A stretch of DNA of 64,000 nucleotides from NCBI GenBank assembly GCA_029379385.1, contig CM055607.1, positions 36,205,235 to 36,269,234 of the forward strand, read 5' to 3'. The notes under the pieces were generated by a model, which searched no databases, had not been told where the DNA came from, and was given only the letters and a program-made list of their open reading frames with translations. Origin of the DNA: Quillaja saponaria (taxonomy: Eukaryota; Streptophyta; Magnoliopsida; Fabales; Quillajaceae). Shown piece after piece: positions 1 to 13,438 of the stretch. A program made the translations under genes and the position numbers. The first letter of the stretch is position 1. Every line of letters begins with the position of its first letter.

Positions 1-3000
1 TCGGTTGCTATAAGTGCCTCTGATGCAGATGATTGAGCATAGATTGAATCGGAAGTTTTCCTTCTCTTGTACAATCCTGAGTCAGCTTCTAGATTTTGAA
101 GTGATGGGATTAAACTTAACATATCTGAAAGTGTTCGCTTTCGAGAATTTTTATCATGTTTGGAAACTTCGGAAGTAGGGATGTGATTTATAGCAGATTC
201 CAATGCCGGGGCTGAAAAAGGTTCATTTTGTAGTCATAAATAGCTAACTGTAAGTAACAACATACAAGAAGAGTACACATATATCTCAAATGATAAAAAA
301 TAACAGAGAAAGTATCTTACATACGAGAGTTGTAGCGCATGAACTTGATCCAGCAACCCTGAAAGATCCAGCTAGAGGCCCTTGCGGGGAACTTTGAGAT
401 CCATTAGGTTTTGAACTAGGCAAAGAGATCCTAGAGCTAGTTGGCCGAGGTGGAGATAACAATCTTGCGGACCGACTTCCACATAAAGCATCGTTGGAAT
501 CTTCATCCATTGGACTACAAGAACCAACATCAGCCAAATGTGGAGATCTCAGAGAAGCTAAATCCTGGTCGGACTTTGAAGCTGATAACTTTTTCCCTAT
601 TGTGCTCCTTCCTGGCCCAGAAGAAAGTGAACTAACAGAACTGGATTGCAATGGGCCCTTCATACTACTGCTGGTATACAAGGAATCATTATATTGGGTA
701 GTCAAACTCGGAGCTTTTGCAACATTACTAATCTGTGATGTCTGCACAGCTGCCTCCCACTTAGGAGAGGGGGTTCCAGCTTTTGCGTTAGGAAGATTCA
801 TTGCAATAGAGCCAAAATTAGAAGATGTATTGAAGGATGATGATGGATTTTGAACACTAAAAGGAGGCGCAGCTGAGCCTTTCTCCAGTTCAAATAATTC
901 ATCAACAACCAATGAAAAACTAGAAGATTGAAATCCTGCAATCTGCATAGAACCCTCAAGCCCAATACCAGAAAGAACCCCATGCTCATGAGTGTAACTG
1001 GAACCACCAACATTTGGCAAAAATGAACCTAGTTTTCCCCAGTCACCTACGCTTACATTCATTTCATCTTCAAGCATCTGCATCTGGCTTATATCAATTT
1101 CCATAAAACGTACCACATGGTTTAAGTCAATAAAAGAATTATCTTTTCCAGATGGATCTGGTTGAGTCTCTAGCAACTTAAACAAGGGTTTAAAATCCTT
1201 ATCAAGTTGCAACAGCAGAAAATAACAGCTCCCACAGTCAGGGAAGCCCATTAATAACATAATTGAATCATTTAAAATGCTCTTTGATACTTTTACTGTA
1301 CTGAAACCGTGTTCATGTACCTGCAAGGATGCCATAGTCCCACATTACTCGTGGTTATTAAGGATATTTACAAAGTCAAAACATTGTCAATCGAGAATAT
1401 AGCAACAAGAAACTTGTATTCCAGAGAAAACAAAAGCTACAAAATTAAAAATTTACCTCAAGGCCTAAAAACCTGCCAATTGATGCAAATAAGTGCAATA
1501 TACTTTTGCTTCTCAAGCTTATAAAAACTTCAGCCGCTGTCATACTTCCCTGATTAAGAGCTTCCTCACATTCTAACAATGATGAAGACGCAATAATATT
1601 CCGGGATGACTGTAGAAGAAAGCGACCATTCCTACAAAACAAAAATAAGTTCAATTTAAAAATTCAAGAGAATTTGAAAGCTCCAGTCCCGAAAGAAAAT
1701 TGAAGAAAAAAGCATGCTTAAAGACCACCATATACAATAGTGGAGAACTAAATTTGCTAAACATTTTCTCATTTATCCCTTAACTGAGACAAGCACATCT
1801 TAGGCTAAATTATCAACTATTACAATCAAGAGCAGTGATACTTTATCCTTTTGACAGGTCTTTTCCTGCAATGGCATGTTTGGTATATTTTAGATTTCTG
1901 AAATTTTTCTTACTGCAGCTTTTATCCTACTTCAAAAAGAAAGAGTTGTTGATTTCATAGTAACACATTTTCCCCATGCCTGACAATATAATTTAATCCA
2001 TGAGGCAATTATTGATCATTTGATCAATAGGGTATGTATGACTCTACTTTATAATTAAACACAGCAGCTCCAACTTATCGATCAAAGTCAAATGTTAAAA
2101 ACGAAAAGATAATAGGAGCAACTATCTGCATGGATAAATAAGGGTACCTTATGTTAATTCCAAGGGTAAAAAATGATGAGCCATAGGCACGCACATGCAA
2201 CAGCTCCTGCCCCTCAGATTCCTTTCCACAAGTCTTATCATCATTCTTCAGACAGTAATAAATCAAATGATTAAGATCAAAAACTCCACCATGCAAAATC
2301 ATGAAACTGAAATATAAATCTTTATGGGACTCAAGAAAAGATGGTTTGGCAAAAAGAGGAGCGAGAGAGGCAACGCAAAGATGAAGACAGTTCACAACAA
2401 TATCAATCTTCAAACCTAAAAGAAAGTCCCCGTTTCACCAAAAAAAAAAAAAAATGGAAGAATAAGATGATAGAAAGAAAGATATATACATATACTCCTT
2501 TTGTCCCATTTTGCTTGTCTTTTGGGACAGCCAACAGTTTGACATGTTGACTGAAACCAAAAAATGTGATGCAATTTCCAAAAATTACACATTTTGACTA
2601 GTTTAAAAGAATCCAATAAAACATGATATTCTTCTTGTAATTTATTCAATAGGATCAAAGTAGGAACGACATAAAGTTATTGTTAATTGCTTAAATTGGA
2701 CAAGATTTTGGGACATCCCAAAATTAAAAGTAGGATAAGCAATTCTATGGTTTATCTTGTGGGATCATTCGGTACATCTAGCATGAGGGCCAATAACAGT
2801 GATGATGTAATGATGTGATTAATTCACCCAGTAATAAAGTTGAAAATTATATGAATTTAACTGATATAACATGAATTACTGTCATGTTTAATTATATTTG
2901 ACAAGAAATTTGCATGAAACTGTAAAATATAACGGTTGGCAGTTGTTTAAAAAATATGTATAGAACGCAACAAAAGAATATACTTTGGAAGAAATTTTGT

Positions 3001-5389
3001 GCAGAACAACTGAGATTGGTAAGAATAGATTTTGACAAGAACCTATAAGAATCTAAGAAGGAGAAGTAACCGTAGAAAGTAGAAGTACCAGCACCCAGTA
3101 TGTATCTAGTAATTATCCTGTTCCAAGTTCAATTTGTACCGTGTACTTAATTGTTGTTGCCTTTTATCTTCTAAAAAATCCACGATGATTTCAAATCAAT
3201 TTTCTATGTTAATCAATTTTGTATAAAGCCAATTTAATGTATTTCCACCCTACCTGTATCCTAATTCGTCAAGAAGCATAGGATCCCTGCACCAGTATGA
3301 TATGGCACCCATGTCATACTACTGGTACTAGTGCTTCCTATATGAAAGAAATTTACACTAAACCTTTGCATAAAATATAAAGACAAAAGCATCCCCAGTC
3401 ATAGTTGACATCCAGCTATGAGATATGTCTACTTCCAGTGACCTATCAATATGGCTGCCAGAAAGATCATAGATTTTATCACTCAACCTGTTACCTAAAT
3501 TTGAAGAGTTAAGAGTGCCAGAATTTAAAACCAGCTCAATATGACAGACTAGAAACTCATGTACTTCAAATGAAAAGAGCTTATACAATATAAAATCAAA
3601 GAAGATAATCTAAAAATGGATTCCAATGTGAAGCTGCAAATGAAAGAAAAGATGAATTCCTACAAATTATGTTACACTCCATATACCATGAAAGTTACAT
3701 ATCTCCTTTGGAATAAATGTATGGAAAAGGAAATTGAAAATCAATTTTGGAAAATAGATCAGCAAAACAAAATTGAACAGACCTGTTTATATTCAATATC
3801 GGGTTCATCCATGTGGGACTCAAGAACAATGTCAGCTGGTGCTCGACATATCTGAACATTTTTCTCCAGCTCCTTCTTAATCTCAAGCAGACGAGTATAT
3901 CTATGACAGCATATAGCTCTTAGCAATAATTTCTCAACGTCGATGCAACTTTGGTCAAGATTAAATTCTGCCTCCTTGCCAGTTAATGGATCTATTACAA
4001 ACGTGCTATGGAGACACTTTATCTGCAGATCTGGCCCTGGCTCAATTTTTATAAAAGGGCATGCTCCTGAGTCTGATATACCAGAGCTTTTATCAAAATC
4101 TAACCAGTATATGATTTTCAGGCCTGGAGTTCGTAGACCAGATGAATCAGCTTCTCCATCTTGGTTCAACTGAGTAGAACCAGAAGTTCCTCCGTGACCC
4201 ATGCCACCATCAGATATGAGCTCAAACCGAATTGCATCTTTCCATCTTCCTTGTCGCAGAGCTTGTACTTGCCTTATGACCGTGTCCATGATAAGTGCAA
4301 CACACAGCTCGTGTAGAACTGAGTATAAAGTTTGAAATGGATTTTCTGATGCAGCCATTCTGCGCTCTAAATCATCTCCAAGTACATGACGACGCAATTC
4401 TTCCAGTTTCACAGGTCCAGTTATCTCACCAACAAGCAGCTCCATATGCAATATCCTCCACATGGACAGGTGTCCTCTGTAACCAAGAGTTACTAAAACC
4501 TTAAACTCTCCATCCACCCGGACAAGTGCTGTACCATCAGAAACTTTCACCTCGGAAATTTCTTTTGGCAGTGAAACTTCAAGTAATTTCGACCGTACAA
4601 GTATGTCCAACTTTTTCAAAGCGGGCTTCTGCTGATCTCCAGTTAAGGAACTTTGAGTACCCACATCTTCCACACATTTTGGTACACGGTCATAACTTCC
4701 TGTCAGGAGAACTTCAACTGCCGTTGGTACATCAAAAATAGGTGCACGAGCTTGCTGAAGCCCCTCATGCATGAAAAACAATGAATCTGCAGCTTGAGTA
4801 AAACATGTATCATGACTTGATAAAGTGGAAGCAAGCTGCTGGCAGTACTGTATCAACGGAACCTGAAAATCAGAAGATTTAGATAAATCCAAATGTACAT
4901 GGAGCAATTTTAAAAATTCTTCAACTGAATGCAAAATACATTATTTTGAAAGAAACAACATAACCACGGTGCACATTTAACTTTGAACTGTGTATGAAAT
5001 ACCAAATTATATGGGCTAGCAGAAAGTATAAACTGAAAACCCTACTGCTTCTTAACAAGCGTACAGTTATAACTAGTAAATGATATAACAATTTCTCGAA
5101 TTCAGGCAGCTTAAGTCAAACCCATCATTGGTACGAGTCCAAAATGAAAAACATGTATGAGGGGCAACTCACGGACCTGTTGGCACCACTTGGATAGAAC
5201 ATTGAGTCTGAGCATCCGTTGTTGAGTCTTAACAATATACTTGAGGAGATGAATCTTCTTATCAGTATCAGATAGTTCAGCGGACTTGGATTTATCGACG
5301 AGTTCTTTGAGCGCGAGGAAGGACTCCTCAGCAGCCCGATTCACAAGGATCGAGAAGTTGACCGTTTGTTGCCCTAACTCGGCAGCCAT
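1..5389 (-). CDS. MED14: Mediator complex subunit 14 (MED14/SWP), 5' part, 3' end outside window
   Basis: Core Mediator subunit that links the middle and tail modules to RNA polymerase II; in Arabidopsis it is STRUWWELPETER, which controls cell number. I read six exons on the minus strand: 5389-5177, 4862-3783, 2245-2148, 1631-1457, 1320-321 and 211-1 (continuing off the edge), with GT-AG borders and matching phases, giving about 925 residues of a protein near 1,700 in Arabidopsis. The start at 5389 opens with MAAELGQQTVNFSILVNRAA, the typical plant MED14 N-terminus. Exon 2 carries the conserved MED14 core (VPLIQYCQQLASTLSSHD). Exons 3-4 hold VRAYGSSFFTLGINIR and CEEALNQGSMTAAEVF. Exon 5 becomes Ser/Pro-rich and low complexity, as in the family, and exon 6 has KRTLSDMLSLIPSLQ. 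No frameshift or stop was seen. Gene identity is confident; the exact borders of the small exons 3 and 4 are by eye. Confidence 0.93.
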
Positions 5390-5800
5390 TGATAATGCTT
5401 TTGGGGTCCCTGCGATCTATAATAATGTACAAAACATTGAAACTAGGTTTGAATTAGAGATAAAGATAAAAGTCTTCGATGGAGATAGCGTGAAAGAGTG
5501 AGATAGGGAAAGAGGGTATTTCCGCTCTCTCTCTCGTATGTATAAGCTTTTGGGGATTCTGATTATGGCGGAGCAGAAGAATCTTCGGAATAAACCCCAG
5601 GCCACGACCACGAGAGAGCGAGAGAAGGAGACCCAGTTCTCTATTTCTGTGAGAAGTAGCGTGCGCTCGGATTCGGAGAAGTCAAAAAAGAACAAATGAG
5701 CCGGAATTTAACAATATTTGTTCCTCGGCACTCAAAAAGGAAAGAAAATATTGGAAAGTGTATGGGAATAATGATAGAGAGATTGTGTGAGAAAAACAAA
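5390..5800 (-). promoter_or_regulatory. MED14 5' UTR and probable core promoter
   Basis: Upstream of the MED14 ATG on the minus strand, 5480-5660 is rich in GA/CT runs (Y-patch-like, common around plant transcription starts). It is followed by AT-rich DNA with no clear TATA box at a convincing distance. Position of transcription start not determinable. Confidence 0.35.
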
Positions 5801-7619
5801 ACAGTTATTTTTTTTAATTAATTTTAAAAATAATAATAATTTATATATTATTGTGAAAATTGAAACTTTTATAATAAATATTATTAATTTTTCATGTAAA
5901 AATCTAAACAATGATTATGACGACGCTGGTTAAAAAAATTCAAACATAAATTCATAACTTTAAATTGTAAAATAGGCTTGTAATATTTGTTGAATTCAAA
6001 GGAAATGAAACCCTTTAATGCCAATGCCTATGTATCAGAGGCTACATATAAGTACTTTACCCAATGAAATTGTTGAGTTTCAATGAAAACAAAGGATACA
6101 ATAATAATTAATCTTGAGATTGGTGGATTTAATATTATGTAATGTAATTTATATCTATATTTATAATTATATCTGTATTTATATTTATACTATATATAAA
6201 AATGATTTAATAATATAAATTTTTTATTTTTATAAATACATTTTTACAAATACATAAATATTCTTAGTTATTATTTTACTTCAAAAAGACTATTTTTTTT
6301 TTCTTAATTCTTCTCCATTTAAATGTTAATAGATTTTAATATTAATAGAATTGTAATTATTTTAAAACTAATGATTACTTTTTTATTTCTTGTTAATATT
6401 AATAAATTTATATTTTCTTAATATTTATATGTCAATAGTAAATAAAACTAATTTTATTTTTTGTTTGTTTAATAATACCTAATAATCTTAATTTTCTTAG
6501 TTATTCTCAAATTTATAAAGTAAGATTTGAAAATCAAATTACTATGAATTAAAATAAATATTTAGAGTATAGTTTCATGATTATAATATTATTATTTTAA
6601 ATTTTATATCATAAAAAAATTATATTTTTTAAATAATTATATGTTAATAATAATTAATATGAATTCTTTTTTAAAAAAATCTTTAATAAGTTTCTAATAA
6701 GGTTAGGGTATGTAATTAGTGTTAGAATATCGTGACTGAGGTTAGGGTTAGTTTTTTTTTTTTCAATTATTTTTCATATTAATAAATCTATAATTTGTCA
6801 ATAACTATAAATCAAAGAAAGCCTATCCTACTCAAGCAGCTGCCAAATAACCTTCTATGCCATGGTTGCCTTCTTGTACATCCTTGTATTTTCTTTGCTA
6901 ACTCTTCAAGCACTTCGCGTCTCCTTGGGGATCCTGTTTTCTCCTTGAAGCCTATAGATTATGAAATTTAAAAAGATTTTCTTAATTATTTTATTTAATA
7001 AGTTATAAATAATTATAATATGAAAAATAATAAATTTAAAAAAATTAAGATTATAGTTTTTATATTTATAATATTATTGTATTTATTATTTTTCTTTTTT
7101 TATAACATTAAAAAAAATTATATTATTAATTAATATTTTTATTGAATTGATTAATTTGTTTAATGTAATTAACAAGAAGTGTTATTTTTTATTAAATTTA
7201 ATTTCTTACTATGCACATCAATTATTGATGAATATATATATATATGAACATAATTCATGCGCAATTAGTATATCACGAAACTATATAATATAGAATAGAT
7301 CATATAGTTTTTTTATTGAAATATTATCGTACATGTATAGATATTATGAATATTTTATTATACAGTATTTTTGTTATCAATTTATTTAATTGATCGTGGT
7401 ATATATCTTTTGATATTTTTATTGATGATATGATAAATATATATTTTATTTTAGTATCCATGAACATCTAATATAGAATCGCCGTCACAATAATTGAAAT
7501 TTGAATATTTATAAACATTTTCCCAATTGAAACTATACATATACATCCAACATATACTAATATATATATGCCTGCAAACTGTACAGAAATGAAGGTTAGT
7601 GTATTCAATTTTCTTCAGT
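5801..7619. other. AT-rich intergenic region between MED14 and the Aux/IAA gene
   Basis: Extremely AT-rich, with many short A/T runs and (AT)n stretches; no gene seen. Two things stand out: short GGTTAGGG/TTAGGGTTAG stretches at about 6700-6750 (too short and imperfect to call interstitial telomere repeat), and a less AT-rich coding-like island near 6823-6955, listed separately. The 3' end of the minus-strand Aux/IAA transcript must lie in the right part, about 7400-7619. Confidence 0.6.
6823..6955 (-). pseudogene. Isolated coding-like fragment, unidentified
   Basis: On the minus strand a frame stays open for more than 40 codons in DNA otherwise full of stops. Composition is markedly less AT-rich than its flanks, and the product is basic (TGSPRRREVLEELAKKIQ is one stretch). 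No start codon, splice context or neighbouring exons are evident. It may be a gene fragment carried in by a transposon or a relic exon; I do not recognise the family. Confidence 0.25.
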
Positions 7620-8486
7620 TCACATGCCACAACCCAAACCTTTAGCTTCTGATCCCTTCATCAATCTCAGCCTTTTACATGAAGTAGTGAACATGCTGCA
7701 TCAAGGAAAACAAATTCTAATTAATTAAAATTTAGCAAAAAAAAAATATTTATTTTTAATTAATTAATTATATCTATATATATATTACGTGTAAATGTAA
7801 AAGAGAGATATAGAAGTAGAACTTACTCCCATGGAACATCTCCAACCAACATCCAATCTCCATCTTTATCTTCGTAAGTAGGCACATAATCTGACCCATT
7901 GTATCCTTCTCTTTCACAATATTCACCAACTTTGAATTTGAACATTTCTTCCATGGCTTTAAGGAGTTCTGGGTATCCCTTATAAACCTTCAAGTCAATC
8001 TTTCTTAGGTATGGAGCTCCATCCATGCTAACTTTCACATACAGTGCTGCTTCAGCCTCACTTTTCTTTGTTTGGAAACTATTTTTCCGGTATGATCGTA
8101 TTGGCGGCCACCCCACCAATTGTGCCCTATATAAGTAAGATAATTCACATAATCGAATTTTATATATATATATATATTTATACATGTAACATTTAATATA
8201 CTCAATGTGATATAATCAAATATATAAATGAGTTTAAATCTCTTACAGATATTTAATATCTCCTTACAATTAATATATAAATTAAACTCGGATTTAATTC
8301 TGCTTACTTTGAAGGTGGATCTATTTCTTCTTGGTGACTAGAAATGTTGTTGGCGTTCGAGGTCTGATTTGTGTGAAGTAGTGGCCTTTTTTTGGTTACA
8401 GCAGGTTGATCCTCATCTTGTGTACCTGGCAAACCCAATCTAAGCTCAGTAGCATCAAGATTCAAATCCTTCTCGAGCATCATCAT
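7620..8486 (-). CDS. Aux/IAA auxin-response repressor, IAA1-IAA4 clade
   Basis: Short-lived nuclear repressor that binds ARF transcription factors and is degraded through TIR1/AFB when auxin is present. Three exons: 8486-8308, 8126-7827 and 7695-7620, 555 bp in frame, 184 aa. Domain I is the EAR-type TELRLGLPG near residues 13-21. A basic KKR follows. Domain II, the degron core, is [11 protein letters not shown] just after the first intron. Domains III and IV form the PB1 fold, with [37 protein letters not shown], and an end in [18 protein letters not shown]. The last exon starts with C after GA, so the junction reads VPWDM, a variant also remembered in this clade. Size and ending in GLGCG fit IAA1-IAA4 rather than the longer IAA7/14/16/17 proteins. 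Divergent partner of the IAA16-type gene. All four domains are intact; paralogue assignment inside the clade is not possible by eye. Confidence 0.93.
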
Positions 8487-8571
8487 TAATTTCTTCGTAA
8501 AATTGTGGTTTCAAACTGGGAATTATGAGATAGAGAAACCGTGTGTTAGACCAATGATTCTCGTGAAGGTG

Positions 8572-8609
8572 TTTTATAGATAGTGATAATAAGAGGCCAA
8601 ATTATATAA
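8572..8609 (-). promoter_or_regulatory. Candidate TATA boxes for the minus-strand Aux/IAA gene
   Basis: On the minus strand TATAAAA lies at 8578-8572 and TATATAA at 8609-8602, roughly 90-120 bases upstream of the ATG at 8486. Either would leave a short 5' UTR. Chosen by position only. Confidence 0.4.
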
Positions 8610-11580
8610 GATGCTGTCTTTCGGTGAAATGGTAATAAATCTTTATTTACATTTTAAATAAGCATAACGTATCACATGTTATTTTGATCAGAAAACACTT
8701 ATTTGATTAAAATTATAAAAAATTTGTACCTACTTCCTTCTCACAATGGCATGCTCCAGCTTTACAAAATGATTGAAAGGTGATGAAATATAGTGGTTAA
8801 GAAATTTTACTTATTTTTTACTTTCTATATTTGGAAAATAAAAAAGAGATGTGCAAAATTTATTCCAAGTAAATTTTTTAATTTATGATTTACTTATAAC
8901 TTAATAAAAAATATAAATTTATTGAAATATTCATGAATTAAACCGAATAATATTTAACCACTAAATCATAAGAACATACTCATGTTTTTTTACGGGTTTA
9001 CGTGATTGTAGTGATATGATTATACTAAGACTTAAAAAAAGAAAATACAAATATCAAATAGTCCACGCGCCCAATAAGAAGTGGGTATAGCAGCCTGAAT
9101 GCATGTCTTTGGACATTAGATCAGCTTGGTGTTTGTACGAAAAACAGCAAGGTCGAGGCGGTTGTCTTTGAATTTTGGGGACAGGGTGGTTGGGACATGG
9201 CTCAGCTGCCCATATTAAATACCGTGATGACTCTCTTATCCCACGGTTTTGATTAAATTCGTGCAACAATTAAAATATAATAAATATAATTTTTAAATAA
9301 TAATTTAATCATTAAATATCAATTACTTTTTTTGAGGTGAAAAATATTTATTACTGAAATTATAATTAATTATCATAATTAATACTATAACTTTGTATTC
9401 ATAAATAATTTACATGTTATGTGTCTATTAAAAACAGGAATAATAATCTTACAAAATACAATGACACGTGTACTATTTATCTTATTCAAATTGTTTTTGC
9501 TACGCAGACATATTATCATGTGTTTACTTGACACGAAATAGACAAATTCATTTATAAATATTAACAAATAATTATTTCAGAATGTTTAAAAAACAATTAT
9601 TAAGGTTATATAAATAAAAATTTATAAATCATGTTTTCAATAATACTTAATACATAAATTATTATTTTAAAAAAATTTAAAGTTTAAAAATATATTTTAA
9701 CAAGTATCATCAAAACACTTATACATATTAACAAGGGTTAAAAAATTTAATTCTAGTGCAATAAATCAGGAACGTTGGATTTAGAAGACAAATTTGGGTG
9801 CAACCCATGTGCATTGGGCCCTCATGGGCTGTCGATGATGGGCAAACTGTGGACTGGCGTTAAAATTTAGGGCTTTAAAAGTTGGGGCAGATTTAAATGT
9901 GGGCATTCTCAATAGCTGATCGCCTTGTTTCTCCACTCCCACAACCCGTGACCTTGACATTTTCCACTCGGACCCATACTTTTCACTTTACACGTGGCAG
10001 ATTTACAGTTGTGTTCCATAATTTGTGTAATTTGTAGTTTTTATACCAAATCTAAATGAAACTAGTTTCCATTGTATGAACTCTTTGATAAATTTGATTT
10101 TATCAGAAAAATAATAATTATATGAAATATGTATTTTTAGTCTTCTTATTTTTTATGATAATTTATTGCTGCTTAGTATTTGAGGAGGCCATAATATCAA
10201 ATATTATATATAAGAATATATAATTTATAGTCTAAGACTAACACAACACAGGACCCTTCTCAATTACGCTCTCCCTCTTTTCTTTTATTCTTTACTTAAG
10301 AGAAGTAAAATTAATCATAAAAGAAAATGAATCCATTGATTTAATTATTTTTCTCTAATTTTGTTCCTTTTCATTTTCACCAATTCCAAATTATGTATTA
10401 GTTCATCTGGTTTGAATAGAAAATTCTGTTAATATGATAATCGTTCAAGAATTAATAAGAATAAAAAAATAAAAAATAAAATAAAAAGAGTCACTCAATC
10501 ACTCTCTGATTGAACGTTGAGGCAACGTGGGAGGAGACAAACCACTCGTGGTGCCGATAATACCACGATTAAGTTTTTATTACCATTACTTATGGGATTT
10601 CATGACAAAACCACAAAAATCAGAAACGGTGCTGGAAAGGGATCTGAATGATGTTCTGTGTTTCAAATTGTCTGATATGCTGTGCAAATCAAATAATTAT
10701 ACTTAAATTGTTTTGAACATATATGTCAACCTAATTCAACTCTTGTAATTAGCAATTTTCTTTTTACTATAATAATTTAAAAAAATTTAGTGCATCAAGT
10801 ATTTTTATTCTTTGCATAATAAATGCCTCATTAGGAAAAAGAAATAAAATCACATTCATGATCCAGTCTATTATCTATTTATATAAATAAAAGTCACTGA
10901 AGAAAAAAAATCGAGCGTTATGTTTATTAAAATATATTTTATTGATTTAGAGATTAGATTTATTCGCTTTCATGTAACTTAGCTAATAATAATTTTAAAA
11001 TTATTCAAAAATTGTTGAAAAACAAGTTTTTTTGTTTCTAGTATTTGACTGATGTCCAACCCACATTAGGTGCATTTTAAATAATTTATTTTAGGCTATT
11101 TACTCCATTATTAAAAGATTCATAACAAGTTTACGTAATGCCTCCTCTAAAAAGTAATGTTAATAATGAGCAACTAATTGTTAGTCAATAAAAAAATATT
11201 AAAGTATTGGGAGGGTCTAATTGATGTGCATGAATTCGTCAATTATGAATTGAACACTCTAAATTTATTTTGTTTTACTTTTATATAAATAACTCAATTC
11301 ATTTTTAATTAGTCAATAATCAAATTACCAATAATAATTGTAGGTGAATTTAATTTTTTTTTATTCTTAAAAATATATTAGATTTATAAGTTATAGGAGG
11401 TCTTTTGATAAACTCTCATTATAAATAAAGACAAAATTAGATTCCAAATTTTTTAACGTATAGCAGTAAGAAATTTTATATAATTTATTGAACTATTTTT
11501 TATTTTATTTTTCAATAAAAAACACTCAGCATCAATTATAATTGAAATTAGCAATCAGGTAATTAATGGCACACGTGTGG

Positions 11581-11586
11581 TGTCTC
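11581..11586 (+). promoter_or_regulatory. AuxRE core TGTCTC
   Basis: A canonical ARF-binding hexamer directly beside an ACACGTGT palindrome, about 1.85 kb upstream of the IAA16-type ATG. A six-base match is expected by chance about once per few kb, so function is inferred only from the auxin-regulated neighbours. Confidence 0.25.
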
Positions 11587-12376
11587 TCGGACCATCGTCA
11601 TAACTACACAAAGTACAATGTGGGCCCAATCCACACGAGGGTCTGCACGAGACTGCCTGAGTCTGGATTGGTTGGCATGGGCCTCGTTTTTGTTTGTTCC
11701 TTATTGATCATTCTTTGCATTTTAGTGTTTTGTCGGCATTTATGTGTTCCCTATGCTATGTAATGTGATCCCATGCTCTTCATGGCCATAGCCCTAATTC
11801 TAAGCAACATCATCCTTCATGTTTTCATTTTTCACAAGAAAATGAGAAACCTAATTAAAATTAAATCTTTATTTTTCTACCCAAATAAAAAGGTAAATCT
11901 TTCACCAAAGTCACTTGTATTGCACCAGACAATTTTCATTCAAACTTTTCTTTAATAGAATATATATTTTAAATCTTCTTACATAAAACTGGTCACAAAA
12001 AAAAAGAGAGAAAAAGAATTCAAAGTACTTGGTCTTGAGCTGGAATTAAATGATGTTTAATTTGGATTCTCTTGAACGAAGCGCAATTCATCATTTGAAG
12101 AGTTAAAAATACATGCATTGGATGCATTTTATCCTCCAAGACCATAAGCGATACATGCATGCTTCATGTATGTATATTCTATTCTAATATAATGGTATGG
12201 TCAGCAAATTTCACTATACATACATAGAAGAAGAAAAAAAATCAGCCCATCCCTATAATTTTCAAGGAAATAATATATCTAAATAAGTTATAATCACTAA
12301 ATTTTAGTAGCATTTATCTTTTTATCTTGAAAGAGTTTTGCCTTATTTGATATTTAAAAATAATTAGAAGGAAAAA

Positions 12377-12436
12377 AAAATAAAAAAATATATATATATA
12401 TATGTGTGTGAGAGAGAGAGAGAGAGAGAGAGGGAG
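12377..12436. repeat. Compound microsatellite (AT)n(GT)n(GA)n
   Basis: A run of A-rich and (AT) units passes into a few GT and then about fourteen GA/AG units. It is a typical plant polymorphic microsatellite in the upstream region of the IAA16-type gene. The minus-strand open frame across it is low complexity and not a gene. Confidence 0.9.
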
Positions 12437-13438
12437 AGAAAAGAAAGTCAAAAATAAAAATTGAGCAACATAGTATGTTATCTGTAAATACCAAAAACAA
12501 TGTCTGTTATCCGTAGGATGGGTCCCATTATATACTCTATTATCCAATGAGGAAGGTGCCTCACATGGTTGTCTGAAATTGACTTTCCCAAGGCATCAAA
12601 TTTAAGACTACTGTATTTTTATGTGTCTGGAATTTTTAAAATTTAAATATTTTATATTATTTATTAATTGATTTATGCATGAAAAAAAAAATAACTTACC
12701 CTACTGTATTTCAAAATTTTAATTGTTTTCATTGTGACCAAATATATACGTGTATTACCACAATTAGAGATTACAGTAAATGTAAAGTATAGCTTAGTGC
12801 CATATGTTTTTATATTATTTGAAACTAAATTAGTTATTTACGAAATCAAAAATAATTTAAATTTAAGATTTTCACTCTCAGAGAAGAGTAATGGGAATTA
12901 GAATAATAAATGAATGTATTAATTTCTTAACATAGTCCTAAGAACATAAATTAAAAAAACACATTAAAAACTAAATAAGAAATATATTTTATTTTACAAT
13001 ATGGTATTTAATTGTACTTTTCAAAATATCCAAAAATATAAATTATTTGAGATCAATAATTGGTGCGTGGAGTCGAGCCTGGCAAACAAATAAAAAGGCA
13101 GACAACACCAACTGGCGATGTCTACTTGCCTTAACACAATCATTCAAAATATAACGTCACCCGTGACATCATTCTCCCGACAAGCCGCGGAGTATCCAAC
13201 AAAACAGTACCATCAACGTGGCAGCATCATCACCGTTGATAAAAAACCATCCAACACACAAAACTGGCATGCAAAACTCCACATATTATCACATCCAACT
13301 CCTCATTTTACACCTCTTTCTCACTTCCATACATCTCAAACCCTAAAACCAAAACCAATTTCTCAATTCCAGAGAAATCAAATTTGAGAATTTGAGAATC
13401 AGATCAAGCGCAATTCATAATTCTTTACGACGAGCATT

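Larger units (their letters stand above)
8610..13438. other. Long intergenic region between two divergent Aux/IAA genes
   Basis: About 4.8 kb, AT-rich, no gene found. It must contain both promoters. Visible candidate sites: GAGACA at 10534-10539 and TGTCTC at 11581-11586 (canonical auxin response element cores, opposite orientations), an ACACGTGT E/G-box-like site at 11571-11578, a CACGTGGC G-box/ABRE-like site near 9990, and ACGTCA (TGACG type) at 13154-13159. Less AT-rich patches occur at 9055-9250, 9740-10010 and 11566-11770; short frames there have no coding signature. Confidence 0.5.

Noticed and set aside
3358..3588. Minus-strand frame inside the MED14 intron as an extra exon
   Set aside because: The frame joins from exon 4862-3783 to exon 2245-2148 in phase without it, and it shows no MED14 resemblance.
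6700..6750. TTAGGG-like units as interstitial telomere repeat
   Set aside because: Only two or three imperfect units, and the plant telomere unit is TTTAGGG; chance is likely in this composition.
12314..12547. Minus-strand frame with a Leu/Ser/Phe-rich protein
   Set aside because: It is a translation of the compound microsatellite and flanking AT-rich DNA.
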